Notes under the pieces: generated by a model
Seen by the model: only the letters and a program-made list of their open reading frames with translations
What the model was told of the DNA's origin: nothing
Databases searched by the model: none
Program-made: the position numbers and the translations under genes
Shown: positions 9,733 through 19,626 of the stretch, in pieces
Position numbering within the stretch: position 1 is the first letter of the stretch
Layout of the letters: the number at the start of each line of letters is the position of its first letter
Assembly: GCF_002843605.1 (NCBI RefSeq)
Contig: NZ_CP025263.1
Location: 5,795,501 to 5,859,500 of the forward strand
Length of the DNA: 64,000 nucleotides
From: Pseudomonas sp. S09G 359
GTDB taxonomy: Bacteria; Pseudomonadota; Gammaproteobacteria; Pseudomonadales; Pseudomonadaceae
Reading direction: 5' to 3'

Positions 9733-11127
9733 ATGCTGAAGAAGTTGTTCCAGTCATTCCGTTCCCCCTTGCGTCGTACGCAACACATTCGCAGCACGCC
9801 TGAAGTGCTTAACAGCAATCAGCATTCATTGCAGCGCGCTCAATTCAGCCGCTATGCGGTGAACATCGTCGAACGTTTGCAGAACGCCGGCTACCAGGCT
9901 TATCTGGTGGGTGGTTGTGTACGTGACATGTTGCTCAATATCACGCCCAAGGATTTCGACGTCGCCACCAGTGCTACGCCGGAGCAGGTGCGCGCCGAGT
10001 TTCGCAATGCGCGAATCATCGGCCGCCGCTTCAAGCTGGTGCATATCCACTTTGGCCGCGAAATCATCGAAGTCGCGACCTTCCGCGCCGGCCACCCGCA
10101 AAACGATGAAGAGGAAGACACCAACCAGTCTTCCCGCAACGAGAGCGGACGCATCCTGCGTGACAACGTCTACGGCACCCTGGAAGAAGACGCGCAACGC
10201 CGCGACTTCACCATCAATGCCCTGTATTACGACCCGGTCAGCGAGCGCATCCTCGATTACGCCAATGGCGTACACGACATCCGCAACAACCTGATCCGCC
10301 TGATCGGCGACCCGACCCAGCGCTACCAGGAAGACCCGGTGCGCATGCTGCGGGCCGTGCGTTTCGCCGCCAAGCTCAACTTTGGTATCGAAAAGCACAC
10401 CGCCGCGCCGATCCGAGAGCTGGCGCCGATGCTGCGCGAGATTCCCTCGGCGCGCCTGTTCGAAGAAGTGCTCAAGCTGTTCCTCTCGGGCTACGCCGCC
10501 GACACCTTCGAAATGCTCGTCGACCTGCAGCTGTTTGATCCGCTGTTCCCGGCCAGCGCCGAGGCACTGGAATACAACCCGACGTACACCCATACGCTGA
10601 TCAGCGAAGCGTTGATCAACACCGACCTGCGCATCAAGCAGAACAAACCGGTGACCCCGGCGTTCCTGTTTGCCGCCCTGCTGTGGCCGGCCTTGCCGAA
10701 ACGTGTACTGCGCCTGCAGGACCGTGGCATGCCGCCGATCCCGGCCATGCAGGAAGCTGCTCACGAACTGATCGCCGAGCAATGCCAGCGCATCGCTATC
10801 CCAAAACGCTTCACCATGCCGATCCGCGAGATCTGGGACATGCAGGAGCGCCTGCCACGCCGCAGCGGCAAACGCGCCGACCTGTTGCTGGACAACCCGC
10901 GCTTCCGCGCCGGCTACGACTTCCTGCTGCTGCGTGAAAGCGCCGGCGAGCAGACCGATGGCCTCGGCGAATGGTGGACCGACTACCAGGACGCCAATGA
11001 CAGCGAGCGCCGCGAGATGATTCGCGAGCTGGGCAGCAAAGGCGATGGCGAAGGCGCCGGGCCGAAGAAACGTCGCCGCAGCGGCAGCAAGCGCAAACGC
11101 AGTGCCGCCGACGCCTCGGGCGAATAA
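9733..11127 (+). CDS. pcnB: Poly(A) polymerase I PcnB
   Basis: PcnB adds 3' poly(A) tails that promote RNA decay. The protein (464 residues from the ATG) has the nucleotidyltransferase head YLVGGCVRDMLL with the catalytic pair in PKDFDVATSATP, the RRDFTINALYYD motif and the RFAAKLNFGIEKHT segment of the tRNA nucleotidyltransferase/poly(A) polymerase superfamily. Its C-terminus is very basic (KKRRRSGSKRKR). I chose the ATG at 9733 over the GTG three codons upstream. folK follows after 2 bp, so the two are co-transcribed. A TAGAAT -10-like element lies near 9666. Confidence 0.94.
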   Translation: MLKKLFQSFRSPLRRTQHIRSTPEVLNSNQHSLQRAQFSRYAVNIVERLQNAGYQAYLVGGCVRDMLLNITPKDFDVATSATPEQVRAEFRNARIIGRRFKLVHIHFGREIIEVATFRAGHPQNDEEEDTNQSSRNESGRILRDNVYGTLEEDAQRRDFTINALYYDPVSERILDYANGVHDIRNNLIRLIGDPTQRYQEDPVRMLRAVRFAAKLNFGIEKHTAAPIRELAPMLREIPSARLFEEVLKLFLSGYAADTFEMLVDLQLFDPLFPASAEALEYNPTYTHTLISEALINTDLRIKQNKPVTPAFLFAALLWPALPKRVLRLQDRGMPPIPAMQEAAHELIAEQCQRIAIPKRFTMPIREIWDMQERLPRRSGKRADLLLDNPRFRAGYDFLLLRESAGEQTDGLGEWWTDYQDANDSERREMIRELGSKGDGEGAGPKKRRRSGSKRKRSAADASGE

Positions 11128-11129
11128 AC

Positions 11130-11615
11130 GTGGAACGCATCTACATCGGCATGGGCAGCAACCTGGCTGCCCCGGACCAGCAATTGCGCAGCGCCCTCGA
11201 GGCGCTGGCGCAATTGCCAGGCACCACCCTCGCCGGTGTATCGGCCTTCTATCAAAGTGATTCGCTGCTCCCGGGCCAACCGCGCTACACCAATGCGGTT
11301 GCCGCCCTGGACAGCAGCCTTGCGCCGCTTGAGCTGCTGGATGCCCTGCAAGCCATCGAAAACGACCAGGGCCGCGAACGCCTTGAGCGCTGGGGGCCGC
11401 GTACCCTGGACCTGGACATCCTGCTGTTTGGCGATCGCCTGATCGACGAACCGCGCCTCAAGGTGCCCCACTACCAGATGCACCTGCGGGCCTTTGTGCT
11501 CTTCCCGCTGGCCGAGCTCGCACCCGCCAACCTGCAACTGCCAGACGGACAAACGCTGCGCGAGCTGCTGGCAGCCTGCCCGTTTGTTGGCCTGGAACGT
11601 CTTCCAGCAGTCTGA
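11130..11615 (+). CDS. folK: 2-amino-4-hydroxy-6-hydroxymethyldihydropteridine diphosphokinase FolK
   Basis: FolK transfers pyrophosphate from ATP to hydroxymethyl-dihydropterin, the step before FolP in folate synthesis. The 161-residue product opens with YIGMGSNL and has the family signature ERWGPRTLDLDILLFGD near residues 87-103. Start is GTG. folP lies about 25 kb away in this same window, so the pathway is not in one operon. Confidence 0.95.
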   Translation: MERIYIGMGSNLAAPDQQLRSALEALAQLPGTTLAGVSAFYQSDSLLPGQPRYTNAVAALDSSLAPLELLDALQAIENDQGRERLERWGPRTLDLDILLFGDRLIDEPRLKVPHYQMHLRAFVLFPLAELAPANLQLPDGQTLRELLAACPFVGLERLPAV

Positions 11616-11624
11616 CTCGGTCAA

Positions 11625-11713
11625 TGTGGGAGCGGGCTTGCTCGCGAATACGGTGGGTCAGAAACATATCCAGTGACTGACCCACCGTATGCGCGAGCAA
11701 GCCCGCTCCCACA
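11625..11713. repeat. REPIN, arms GGGAGCGGGCTTGCTCGCG
   Basis: Two inverted copies of a REP sequence (TGTGGGAGCGGGCTTGCTCG and its complement) lie 89 bp end to end just after folK. The inner part is also partly complementary (CGGTGGGTCAG / CTGACCCACCG), so the whole element can fold into one long hairpin. This is a fluorescens-group REP pair that may end the pcnB-folK transcript. Confidence 0.85.
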
Positions 11714-11762
11714 CTGGACCACCACAGCCTCGACAATCTGCCTATACGGCTGAATCGCATCA

Positions 11763-11802
11763 GTAACAGCGGTAACACCGCCATCGTAACAATGCGGTAA
11801 CA
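11763..11802. promoter_or_regulatory. Cluster of four GTAACA direct repeats upstream of panB
   Basis: GTAACA occurs at 11763, 11772, 11786 and 11797, all in the same direction, within 40 bp. The word equals the half-site of the CbrB operator, but no TGTTAC partner or sigma-54 promoter is seen here. The rest of the 365-bp gap between folK and panB shows a small GCACTG/CAGTGC hairpin near 11896 and no gene. Confidence 0.35.
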
Positions 11803-11980
11803 CATCCAATTGACTTCCCGTGTCCTCATCACGACTATAGGCGTCCCGCTGCCGCCAACCCGGCGCTGAAGGGCGCAATCCAGGCCTTATAAGCACTGCT
11901 CTCAAGACAGTGCGCCTGTATAAACGAAGACTCACGCGCGTTACTCGCTGTTTCCAAGCGCCTGAACGAGGACCCTTTTC

Positions 11981-12781
11981 ATGCCAGACATTACCCTGAC
12001 CACCTTGCAGAGCCTCAAGCTCAAAGGTGAAAAAATCACCATGCTGACCTGCTATGACGCCACCTTCGCCCACGCCTGCTGCCAGGCCGGTGTTGAAGTG
12101 TTATTGGTAGGCGACTCCCTGGGCATGGTTCTTCAAGGGAATGACAGCACCCTGCCGGTGACCACCGATGAACTGGCGTACCACACCGCCTGCGTCAAAC
12201 GCGGTAACGACGGCGCGTTTATCATCGCCGACCTGCCGTTCATGGATTACGCCACTGTCGAACAAACCTTCGTGAACGCCGGCAAGCTGATGCGCGCCGG
12301 TGCGCATATGGTCAAGGTCGAAGGCGCCGTGTGGCTTGCCGAGTCGATTCGCCTGCTGGCTGAACGCGGCGTGCCGGTGTGCGCACACATGGGCCTGACG
12401 CCACAGTCGGTGAACATCCTCGGCGGCTACAAGGTGCAGGGCCGCAACGAAGCCCAGGCGCGCCAGATGCGCGCGGATGCCATCGCCCTGGAGCAGGCCG
12501 GTGTGGCGATGATCCTGCTCGAATGTGTCCCGAGCGAGCTGGCAGCGGAAATCAGCCAGGCAGTCAAAGTGCCAGTGATCGGCATTGGTGCCGGCTCGGC
12601 CACCGATGGCCAGGTGCTGGTGTTGCACGACATGCTCGGCCTGTCGATCACCGGCCGCGTGCCCAAGTTCGTGAAGAACTTCATGGCCGGCCAAGACAGC
12701 ATCCACGCGGCATTGAGTGCCTACGTCGCCGAAGTCAAAGGCGTCACCTTCCCAGGCGCCGAACACGGATTTTCTGCATGA
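11981..12781 (+). CDS. panB: 3-methyl-2-oxobutanoate hydroxymethyltransferase PanB
   Basis: PanB makes ketopantoate from 2-oxoisovalerate and methylene-tetrahydrofolate, the first committed step to pantothenate. The 266-residue protein has the family's [11 protein letters not shown] and [10 protein letters not shown] near the N-terminus and the [11 protein letters not shown] and [14 protein letters not shown] segments. The stop codon overlaps the panC start by 4 nt (ATGA), so translation is coupled. Confidence 0.96.
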   Translation: MPDITLTTLQSLKLKGEKITMLTCYDATFAHACCQAGVEVLLVGDSLGMVLQGNDSTLPVTTDELAYHTACVKRGNDGAFIIADLPFMDYATVEQTFVNAGKLMRAGAHMVKVEGAVWLAESIRLLAERGVPVCAHMGLTPQSVNILGGYKVQGRNEAQARQMRADAIALEQAGVAMILLECVPSELAAEISQAVKVPVIGIGAGSATDGQVLVLHDMLGLSITGRVPKFVKNFMAGQDSIHAALSAYVAEVKGVTFPGAEHGFSA

Positions 12782-13629
12782 ACACGGTAAAAACCCTACG
12801 CGAACTGCGCGCTGCCGTTACCCACGCCCGCAGCGCCGGCAAGCGCATTGGCTTTGTGCCCACCATGGGCAACCTGCACAGCGGCCATACCACCCTGGTG
12901 GCCAAGGCCGTGCAACAGGCTGACTTCGTGGTGGCGAGTATCTTCGTCAACCCGCTGCAGTTCGGTGCCGGCGAAGACTTGGACAAGTACCCGCGCACCC
13001 TGGCCGCCGACCAGGAGAAACTCCTGCAAGCCGGCTGCAACCTGCTGTTCGCACCCACCGTCGAGGAAATGTACCCCGGCGGCATGACCGGCCAGACCCG
13101 CGTCAGCGTCCCGCAGTTGTCTGAAGGCCTGTGCGGCGCCAGCCGCCCAGGGCACTTCGAAGGTGTGGCCACGGTGGTCAGCAAGCTGTTCAACATGGTC
13201 CAGCCGGACATTGCCGTGTTTGGCCAGAAGGACTACCAGCAACTGGCCGTGATTCGCGCAATGGTCCAAGACCTGAACATGCCGATCCAGATTATCGGCG
13301 AGCCCACCGTACGCGCCGAGGATGGCCTGGCGCTATCGTCGCGCAACGGCTTCCTCTCTCCGCAGGAACGTGCGATTGCGCCGGTGCTGTATCGCAGCCT
13401 CAGCCAGATTGCCGCCGCCATCAAGGACGGTGACCACGACTTCGCCAAGCTGCGCGCCGAACAGGTCCGCCAGATCGAAGCCGCCGGCTTGCGCCTGGAC
13501 TATCTGGAGGTACGCCAGGGCGTGCACCTGCGCCCGGCCACCGCCGAGGACACCGATGTGGTGATCCTGGTCGCCGCCTTCCTGGGGGCCACGCGCCTGA
13601 TCGACAACCTGCATTTGAACCTCGCCTGA
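12778..13629 (+). CDS. panC: Pantoate--beta-alanine ligase PanC
   Basis: PanC joins pantoate and beta-alanine using ATP. The 283-residue protein has the nucleotidyl-binding motifs [11 protein letters not shown] (near 25-35) and SSRNGFLS, and FGQKDYQQL. Start at the ATG overlapping the panB stop. In P. aeruginosa panD, which supplies beta-alanine, follows panC; here the next gene is pgi and no panD is present in the 223-bp gap. Confidence 0.96.
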   Translation: MNTVKTLRELRAAVTHARSAGKRIGFVPTMGNLHSGHTTLVAKAVQQADFVVASIFVNPLQFGAGEDLDKYPRTLAADQEKLLQAGCNLLFAPTVEEMYPGGMTGQTRVSVPQLSEGLCGASRPGHFEGVATVVSKLFNMVQPDIAVFGQKDYQQLAVIRAMVQDLNMPIQIIGEPTVRAEDGLALSSRNGFLSPQERAIAPVLYRSLSQIAAAIKDGDHDFAKLRAEQVRQIEAAGLRLDYLEVRQGVHLRPATAEDTDVVILVAAFLGATRLIDNLHLNLA

Positions 13630-13661
13630 CCCCTCTTTACACCCCGCCTGTTGCCCTGCCT

Positions 13662-13694
13662 GCTGTGCCGGTATAAAAAAGTACCGGCCACAGC
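13662..13694. terminator. Hairpin after panC, possible terminator
   Basis: GCTGTG-CCGGTA pairs with TACCGG-C-CACAGC with one bulge around an A-rich loop. There is no T run after it on the plus strand, so its role as a terminator is uncertain. The remaining gap before pgi shows no gene. Confidence 0.35.
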
Positions 13695-13852
13695 GCAGAC
13701 AAAGCCAAGACATATCGACACGCTAGGTTTAATGTAATCGCCCTGCGCTATGGTTAGCGCTGTCCGGCACCCAGCCCTTGATGAAAGACTGGACGTTCCG
13801 GGCTTTGAAGTGTCCTAAAGGCAGTCCCCGTAATAAAAGGAAACCCGCAGCG

Positions 13853-15517
13853 ATGGCGTACTACCGCACTCCTCATGACGTTACCGCTCTGCCCGCCTGG
13901 CAAGCGCTCAATCAACATCGCCAAGCCATGCAGGATTTCAGCATGCGCGAAGCGTTCAATGCCGATCCTCAGCGTTTCTCCCAATTCACCTTGAGCAGCT
14001 GCGGACTTTTCCTCGATTACTCGAAAAACCTGATCACCAGCGAAACCCGCGACCTGCTGGTGGGCCTGGCCAAGGAAGTCGGCCTCAAGGACGCAATCAA
14101 CTCGCTGTACGCGGGCGAGCCGGTCAACTCGTCCGAAGGCCGCCCTGCCCTGCACACCGCGCTGCGCCGCCCGGTGGGCGACAAGCTGTCGGTCAACGGC
14201 GTGAACATCATGCCCGACGTGCACAAAGTGCTGAACCAGATCACTGATCTGGTCGGCCGTATCCATGACGGCCTGTGGCGTGGCTACACCGAAAAGCCGA
14301 TCACCGACGTGGTGAACATCGGCATCGGTGGCTCGTTCCTCGGCCCGGAACTGGTTTCCGAAGCGCTGCTGTCCTACGCCCACAAAGGCGTGCGCTGCCA
14401 CTACCTGGCGAATATCGACGGCAGCGAGTTCCACGAGCTGACCATGAAGCTGCGCGCCGAGACCACGCTGTTTATCGTCTCGTCGAAATCCTTCAATACC
14501 CTGGAAACCCTGAAAAACGCCCAGGCCGCCCGCGCCTGGTACCTGGCCCAGGGTGGCTCGGAAGCCGAGCTGTACCGCCACTTTATCGCCGTGTCGAGCA
14601 ACAACGCGGCGGCAGTGGCGTTCGGTATCCGCGAAGAAAACATCTTCCCGATGTGGGACTGGGTCGGCGGCCGTTACTCGCTGTGGTCGGCCATCGGCTT
14701 GCCAATCGCCCTGGCCATCGGCATGTCCAACTTCAAGGAGTTGCTGTCCGGTGCCTACACCATGGACCAGCACTTCCAGAACGCGCCGTTCGAGCAGAAC
14801 ATGCCGGTGCTGCTGGGCCTGCTGGGCGTGTGGTACGGCAACTTCTGGGGTGCGCAGAGCCATGCGATCCTGCCGTATGACCACTACCTGCGTAACATCA
14901 CCAAACACTTGCAACAGCTGGACATGGAATCCAACGGCAAGAGCGTGCGCCAGGACGGCACGCCCGTGGCCACCGATACCGGCCCAGTGATCTGGGGCGG
15001 CGTGGGCTGCAACGGCCAGCACGCGTATCACCAGTTGCTGCACCAGGGGACCCAACTGATCCCGGCCGACTTTATTGTGCCGATCGTCAGCTTCAACCCG
15101 GTGTCCGACCACCACCAGTGGCTGTACGCCAACTGCCTGTCCCAGAGCCAGGCACTGATGCTCGGCAAGACCCGCAGCGAAGCCGAAGCCGAACTGCGCG
15201 ACAAGGGCATCCCGGAAGACGAAGTGCAGAAGCTGGCACCGCACAAGGTGATCCCGGGCAACCGTCCGAGCAACACCATCGTGGTCGAACGCATCAGCCC
15301 GCGTCGCTTGGGCGCACTGGTGGCCATGTATGAACACAAAGTGTTTGTGCAGAGCGTGATCTGGGGCATCAACGCCTTCGACCAATGGGGCGTGGAACTG
15401 GGTAAAGAGCTGGGCAAGGGCGTGTACAACCGCCTCACCGGCGCCGAAGAAACCTTGGCCGAAGATGCTTCGACCCAGGGCCTGATCAACTACTTCCGCG
15501 GTCGTCACCGCGGCTGA
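13853..15517 (+). CDS. pgi: Glucose-6-phosphate isomerase
   Basis: Pgi interconverts glucose-6-phosphate and fructose-6-phosphate. The 554-residue length is normal for the long bacterial type. Visible signatures are the phosphosugar-binding [13 protein letters not shown] (near 155), [10 protein letters not shown] (near 210), the [13 protein letters not shown] stretch (near 268), and [11 protein letters not shown] near the C-terminus. Start chosen at the ATG at 13853, before which AAAGGAAA is a ribosome site; in-frame ATG codons further upstream lack support from family length. Confidence 0.96.
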   Translation: MAYYRTPHDVTALPAWQALNQHRQAMQDFSMREAFNADPQRFSQFTLSSCGLFLDYSKNLITSETRDLLVGLAKEVGLKDAINSLYAGEPVNSSEGRPALHTALRRPVGDKLSVNGVNIMPDVHKVLNQITDLVGRIHDGLWRGYTEKPITDVVNIGIGGSFLGPELVSEALLSYAHKGVRCHYLANIDGSEFHELTMKLRAETTLFIVSSKSFNTLETLKNAQAARAWYLAQGGSEAELYRHFIAVSSNNAAAVAFGIREENIFPMWDWVGGRYSLWSAIGLPIALAIGMSNFKELLSGAYTMDQHFQNAPFEQNMPVLLGLLGVWYGNFWGAQSHAILPYDHYLRNITKHLQQLDMESNGKSVRQDGTPVATDTGPVIWGGVGCNGQHAYHQLLHQGTQLIPADFIVPIVSFNPVSDHHQWLYANCLSQSQALMLGKTRSEAEAELRDKGIPEDEVQKLAPHKVIPGNRPSNTIVVERISPRRLGALVAMYEHKVFVQSVIWGINAFDQWGVELGKELGKGVYNRLTGAEETLAEDASTQGLINYFRGRHRG

Positions 15518-15529
15518 TCCAGGTATCGC

Positions 15530-15559
15530 AAGGCCAACGTCCGTTTGGACGTTGGCCTT
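15530..15559 (+). terminator. Terminator-like hairpin after pgi
   Basis: A perfect 13-bp stem (AAGGCCAACGTCC and complement) with a GTTT loop follows the pgi stop by 12 bp. There is no T run after it, so it may act as a 3'-end stabiliser or weak terminator. Confidence 0.55.
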
Positions 15560-15622
15560 GAACCCTCCTCCCACAGCGTGCATCTTTATGACTTGTCCCG
15601 AAAACAAGAATAAGGACCGCTC

Positions 15623-17560
<1,938 letters not shown>

Positions 17561-17594
17561 CCACTCTAAACCGCCAGGAAACCCTTAAGTCGCC

Positions 17595-18464
17595 ATGGAA
17601 TTTATCCGCAGCCGTATCGAAACCCAGTTGATGAGCCTGACCGGCCTGTCACTGGGTCAACTGGACCTGGAAAACCCCAAGGGCGACCCAGGCCTGTTCG
17701 GGCCGGATTCGATCAGTTGGCAGGTGCATGGCGACTTCAGCAGCATGTTGATCGGCGGCATCAGCGCCTTGATGTTGCAGGCCCTGCACCCGATGGCTCT
17801 GGCCGGCGTGTGGGACCATTCGAATTTTCGCCAGGACATGCTCGGGCGCCTGCGGCGTACCTCGCAATTCATATCCGGCACCACCTTCGGCTCGCGCAAG
17901 GATGCCGAATGGCTGATCGAAAAAGTGCGCACCATTCACCTGCAAGTGGTCGGCCATGCGCCGGATGGGCGGCCGTATGCGGCCAGTGATCCGGATTTGC
18001 TGACCTGGGTACATGTGGCGGAAGTGAGCAACTTTCTCGCGGCGCACCTGCGCTATCGCAACCCGCATCTTTCCGGGCAGGACCAGGATCGTTACTACAG
18101 CGAAATCGCCTCTGTGGCGGAACGGCTGGGCGCGCGCAATGTGCCGCGCTCCCGGCAGGAAATTTCGGATTATCTGGTAGCTATCCGCCCGCAACTGCTG
18201 TGCGACGAGCGCAGCCGCGAAGTGCTGCGCCTGCTGCTTGACGCGCCTGCCCCCAGCTATCTGGCCAAGCCCTTCGGGGCCTTGATGATGCAGGCCGGGA
18301 TCGACCTGCTGCCGGACTGGGCCAGCAGCCTGCTCGGCCAGCACCAGAGCCCACTGCAACGCCAGATGATCCGCGCCGGGGTCAAGCGCAGCGCGCCGCT
18401 GCTACGCTGGGCAATGCGCAATGGTTCGGTGCAGCGTGCACACCGGCGGATGGGGTTGATGTAG
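17595..18464 (+). CDS. DUF2236 / MpaB-family oxygenase-like protein
   Basis: The 289-residue protein has the DUF2236 pattern: GGISALMLQALHPMALAGVWDHS near residues 51-73, then RTSQFISGTTFG and the WVHVAEVSNFLAAH segment. The family includes latex-clearing and MpaB-type oxygenases, where conserved His and Arg residues bind haem; such a histidine is present in LHPMA and WVHV. Actual substrate is unknown. It starts 34 bp after acs and is probably on the same transcript. Confidence 0.75.
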   Translation: MEFIRSRIETQLMSLTGLSLGQLDLENPKGDPGLFGPDSISWQVHGDFSSMLIGGISALMLQALHPMALAGVWDHSNFRQDMLGRLRRTSQFISGTTFGSRKDAEWLIEKVRTIHLQVVGHAPDGRPYAASDPDLLTWVHVAEVSNFLAAHLRYRNPHLSGQDQDRYYSEIASVAERLGARNVPRSRQEISDYLVAIRPQLLCDERSREVLRLLLDAPAPSYLAKPFGALMMQAGIDLLPDWASSLLGQHQSPLQRQMIRAGVKRSAPLLRWAMRNGSVQRAHRRMGLM

Positions 18465-18521
18465 GCGACGGCCCATAGCTGTTAAACTTCGCGCCCTCTT
18501 TCACCCAGCAAGGCGCGCTCC

Positions 18522-19538
18522 ATGTCTTCCCTGAATCAGGCGCTGCGCGCCGCCCTCGATCAACGCCAAGACCTGATCAACGAGCTGCATGCCCAGGGCA
18601 CCGATTGCTATCGGCTGTTCCATGGCAGCCAGGAAGGCGCCGGCGGCCTGACCATCGACCGCTACGGCCCGCAACTGCTGGTGCAAAGCTTCCACCAGAG
18701 CCTGGAAACCGCCGACCTGCTGGAGCTGCATCTGCAGATCAACCAGTACCTGGGCCTGGAGCTGCTGCTCGTGTACAACGACCGCTCCCGTGGCAACTCA
18801 CGCATCGACCGTGAAGACACGGTGTACCGCGCCGAACCCGCCGCGCTGGAAGACCTGGTGGGCCACGAGTGGGGTCTCAATTACCGCGTGCGCGGGCGGC
18901 ATGCCGGGCAGGACCCGCTGCTGTTCCTCGACCTGCGCAACACCCGCGGCTGGGTAAAACAGCACAGTGCCGGTAAAAGCGTGCTGAACCTGTTCGCCTA
19001 CACCTGCGGCGTGGGCTTGAGCGCTGCGGCAGGGGGCGCGCGTGAGGTGTGCAACCTGGACTTTGCCGAAGGCAACCTGGCGGTCGGCCGCGAGAACGGC
19101 CTGTTGAACCCGCAATTGCCGACCATGGGCTTTGTGCAATCGGATTATTTCCCGGCGATTCGCCAACTGGCGGGCCTGCCGATCACCCAGCGTCGCGGCC
19201 AGAAACTGCCGAGTTATCCGCGCCTGGAGCAGCGTCAATATGACCTGGTGTTGCTCGACCCGCCGGCCTGGGCCAAGAGCGCGTTCGGCACCGTCGACCT
19301 GCTGCGCGACTACCAGAGCCTGCTCAAGCCGGCGTTGCTGACCACCGCCGACAACGGCGTGCTGATTTGCTGCAATAACCTGGCAAAGGTGAGCATGGAT
19401 GACTGGCGTGAACAGGTCCTGCGCTGCGCGGAAAAAGCCGGGCGCCCGGTGCGCGACTGGAAAATCATGACGCCGGGCGAGGACTTCCCTTCCCGCGATC
19501 AGCAGCCACCGCTGAAAACCCTGATACTCCAATTGTAG
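18522..19538 (+). CDS. Class I SAM-dependent rRNA methyltransferase
   Basis: The 338-residue protein has a Rossmann methyltransferase core related to the RlmI/RlmL-type 23S rRNA cytosine-5/guanine methyltransferases. Motif I is VLNLFAYTCGVGLSAAAGGA (near 151-170), motif II carries the acidic residue in VCNLDFAEGN, and motif IV is VLLDPPAWAKS (near 244). There is no evident N-terminal PUA domain, so it is not an exact RlmI. The target nucleotide is unknown. It has its own 57-bp upstream gap. Confidence 0.8.
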   Translation: MSSLNQALRAALDQRQDLINELHAQGTDCYRLFHGSQEGAGGLTIDRYGPQLLVQSFHQSLETADLLELHLQINQYLGLELLLVYNDRSRGNSRIDREDTVYRAEPAALEDLVGHEWGLNYRVRGRHAGQDPLLFLDLRNTRGWVKQHSAGKSVLNLFAYTCGVGLSAAAGGAREVCNLDFAEGNLAVGRENGLLNPQLPTMGFVQSDYFPAIRQLAGLPITQRRGQKLPSYPRLEQRQYDLVLLDPPAWAKSAFGTVDLLRDYQSLLKPALLTTADNGVLICCNNLAKVSMDDWREQVLRCAEKAGRPVRDWKIMTPGEDFPSRDQQPPLKTLILQL

Positions 19539-19626
19539 GACTCTTCCCAAAGGCCCCAGCTCTTCGGAACCGAAAACCCGTGCCATACTCCAAGGCACTC
19601 TTGTTTGACATAGATGGCGCCGCCCC

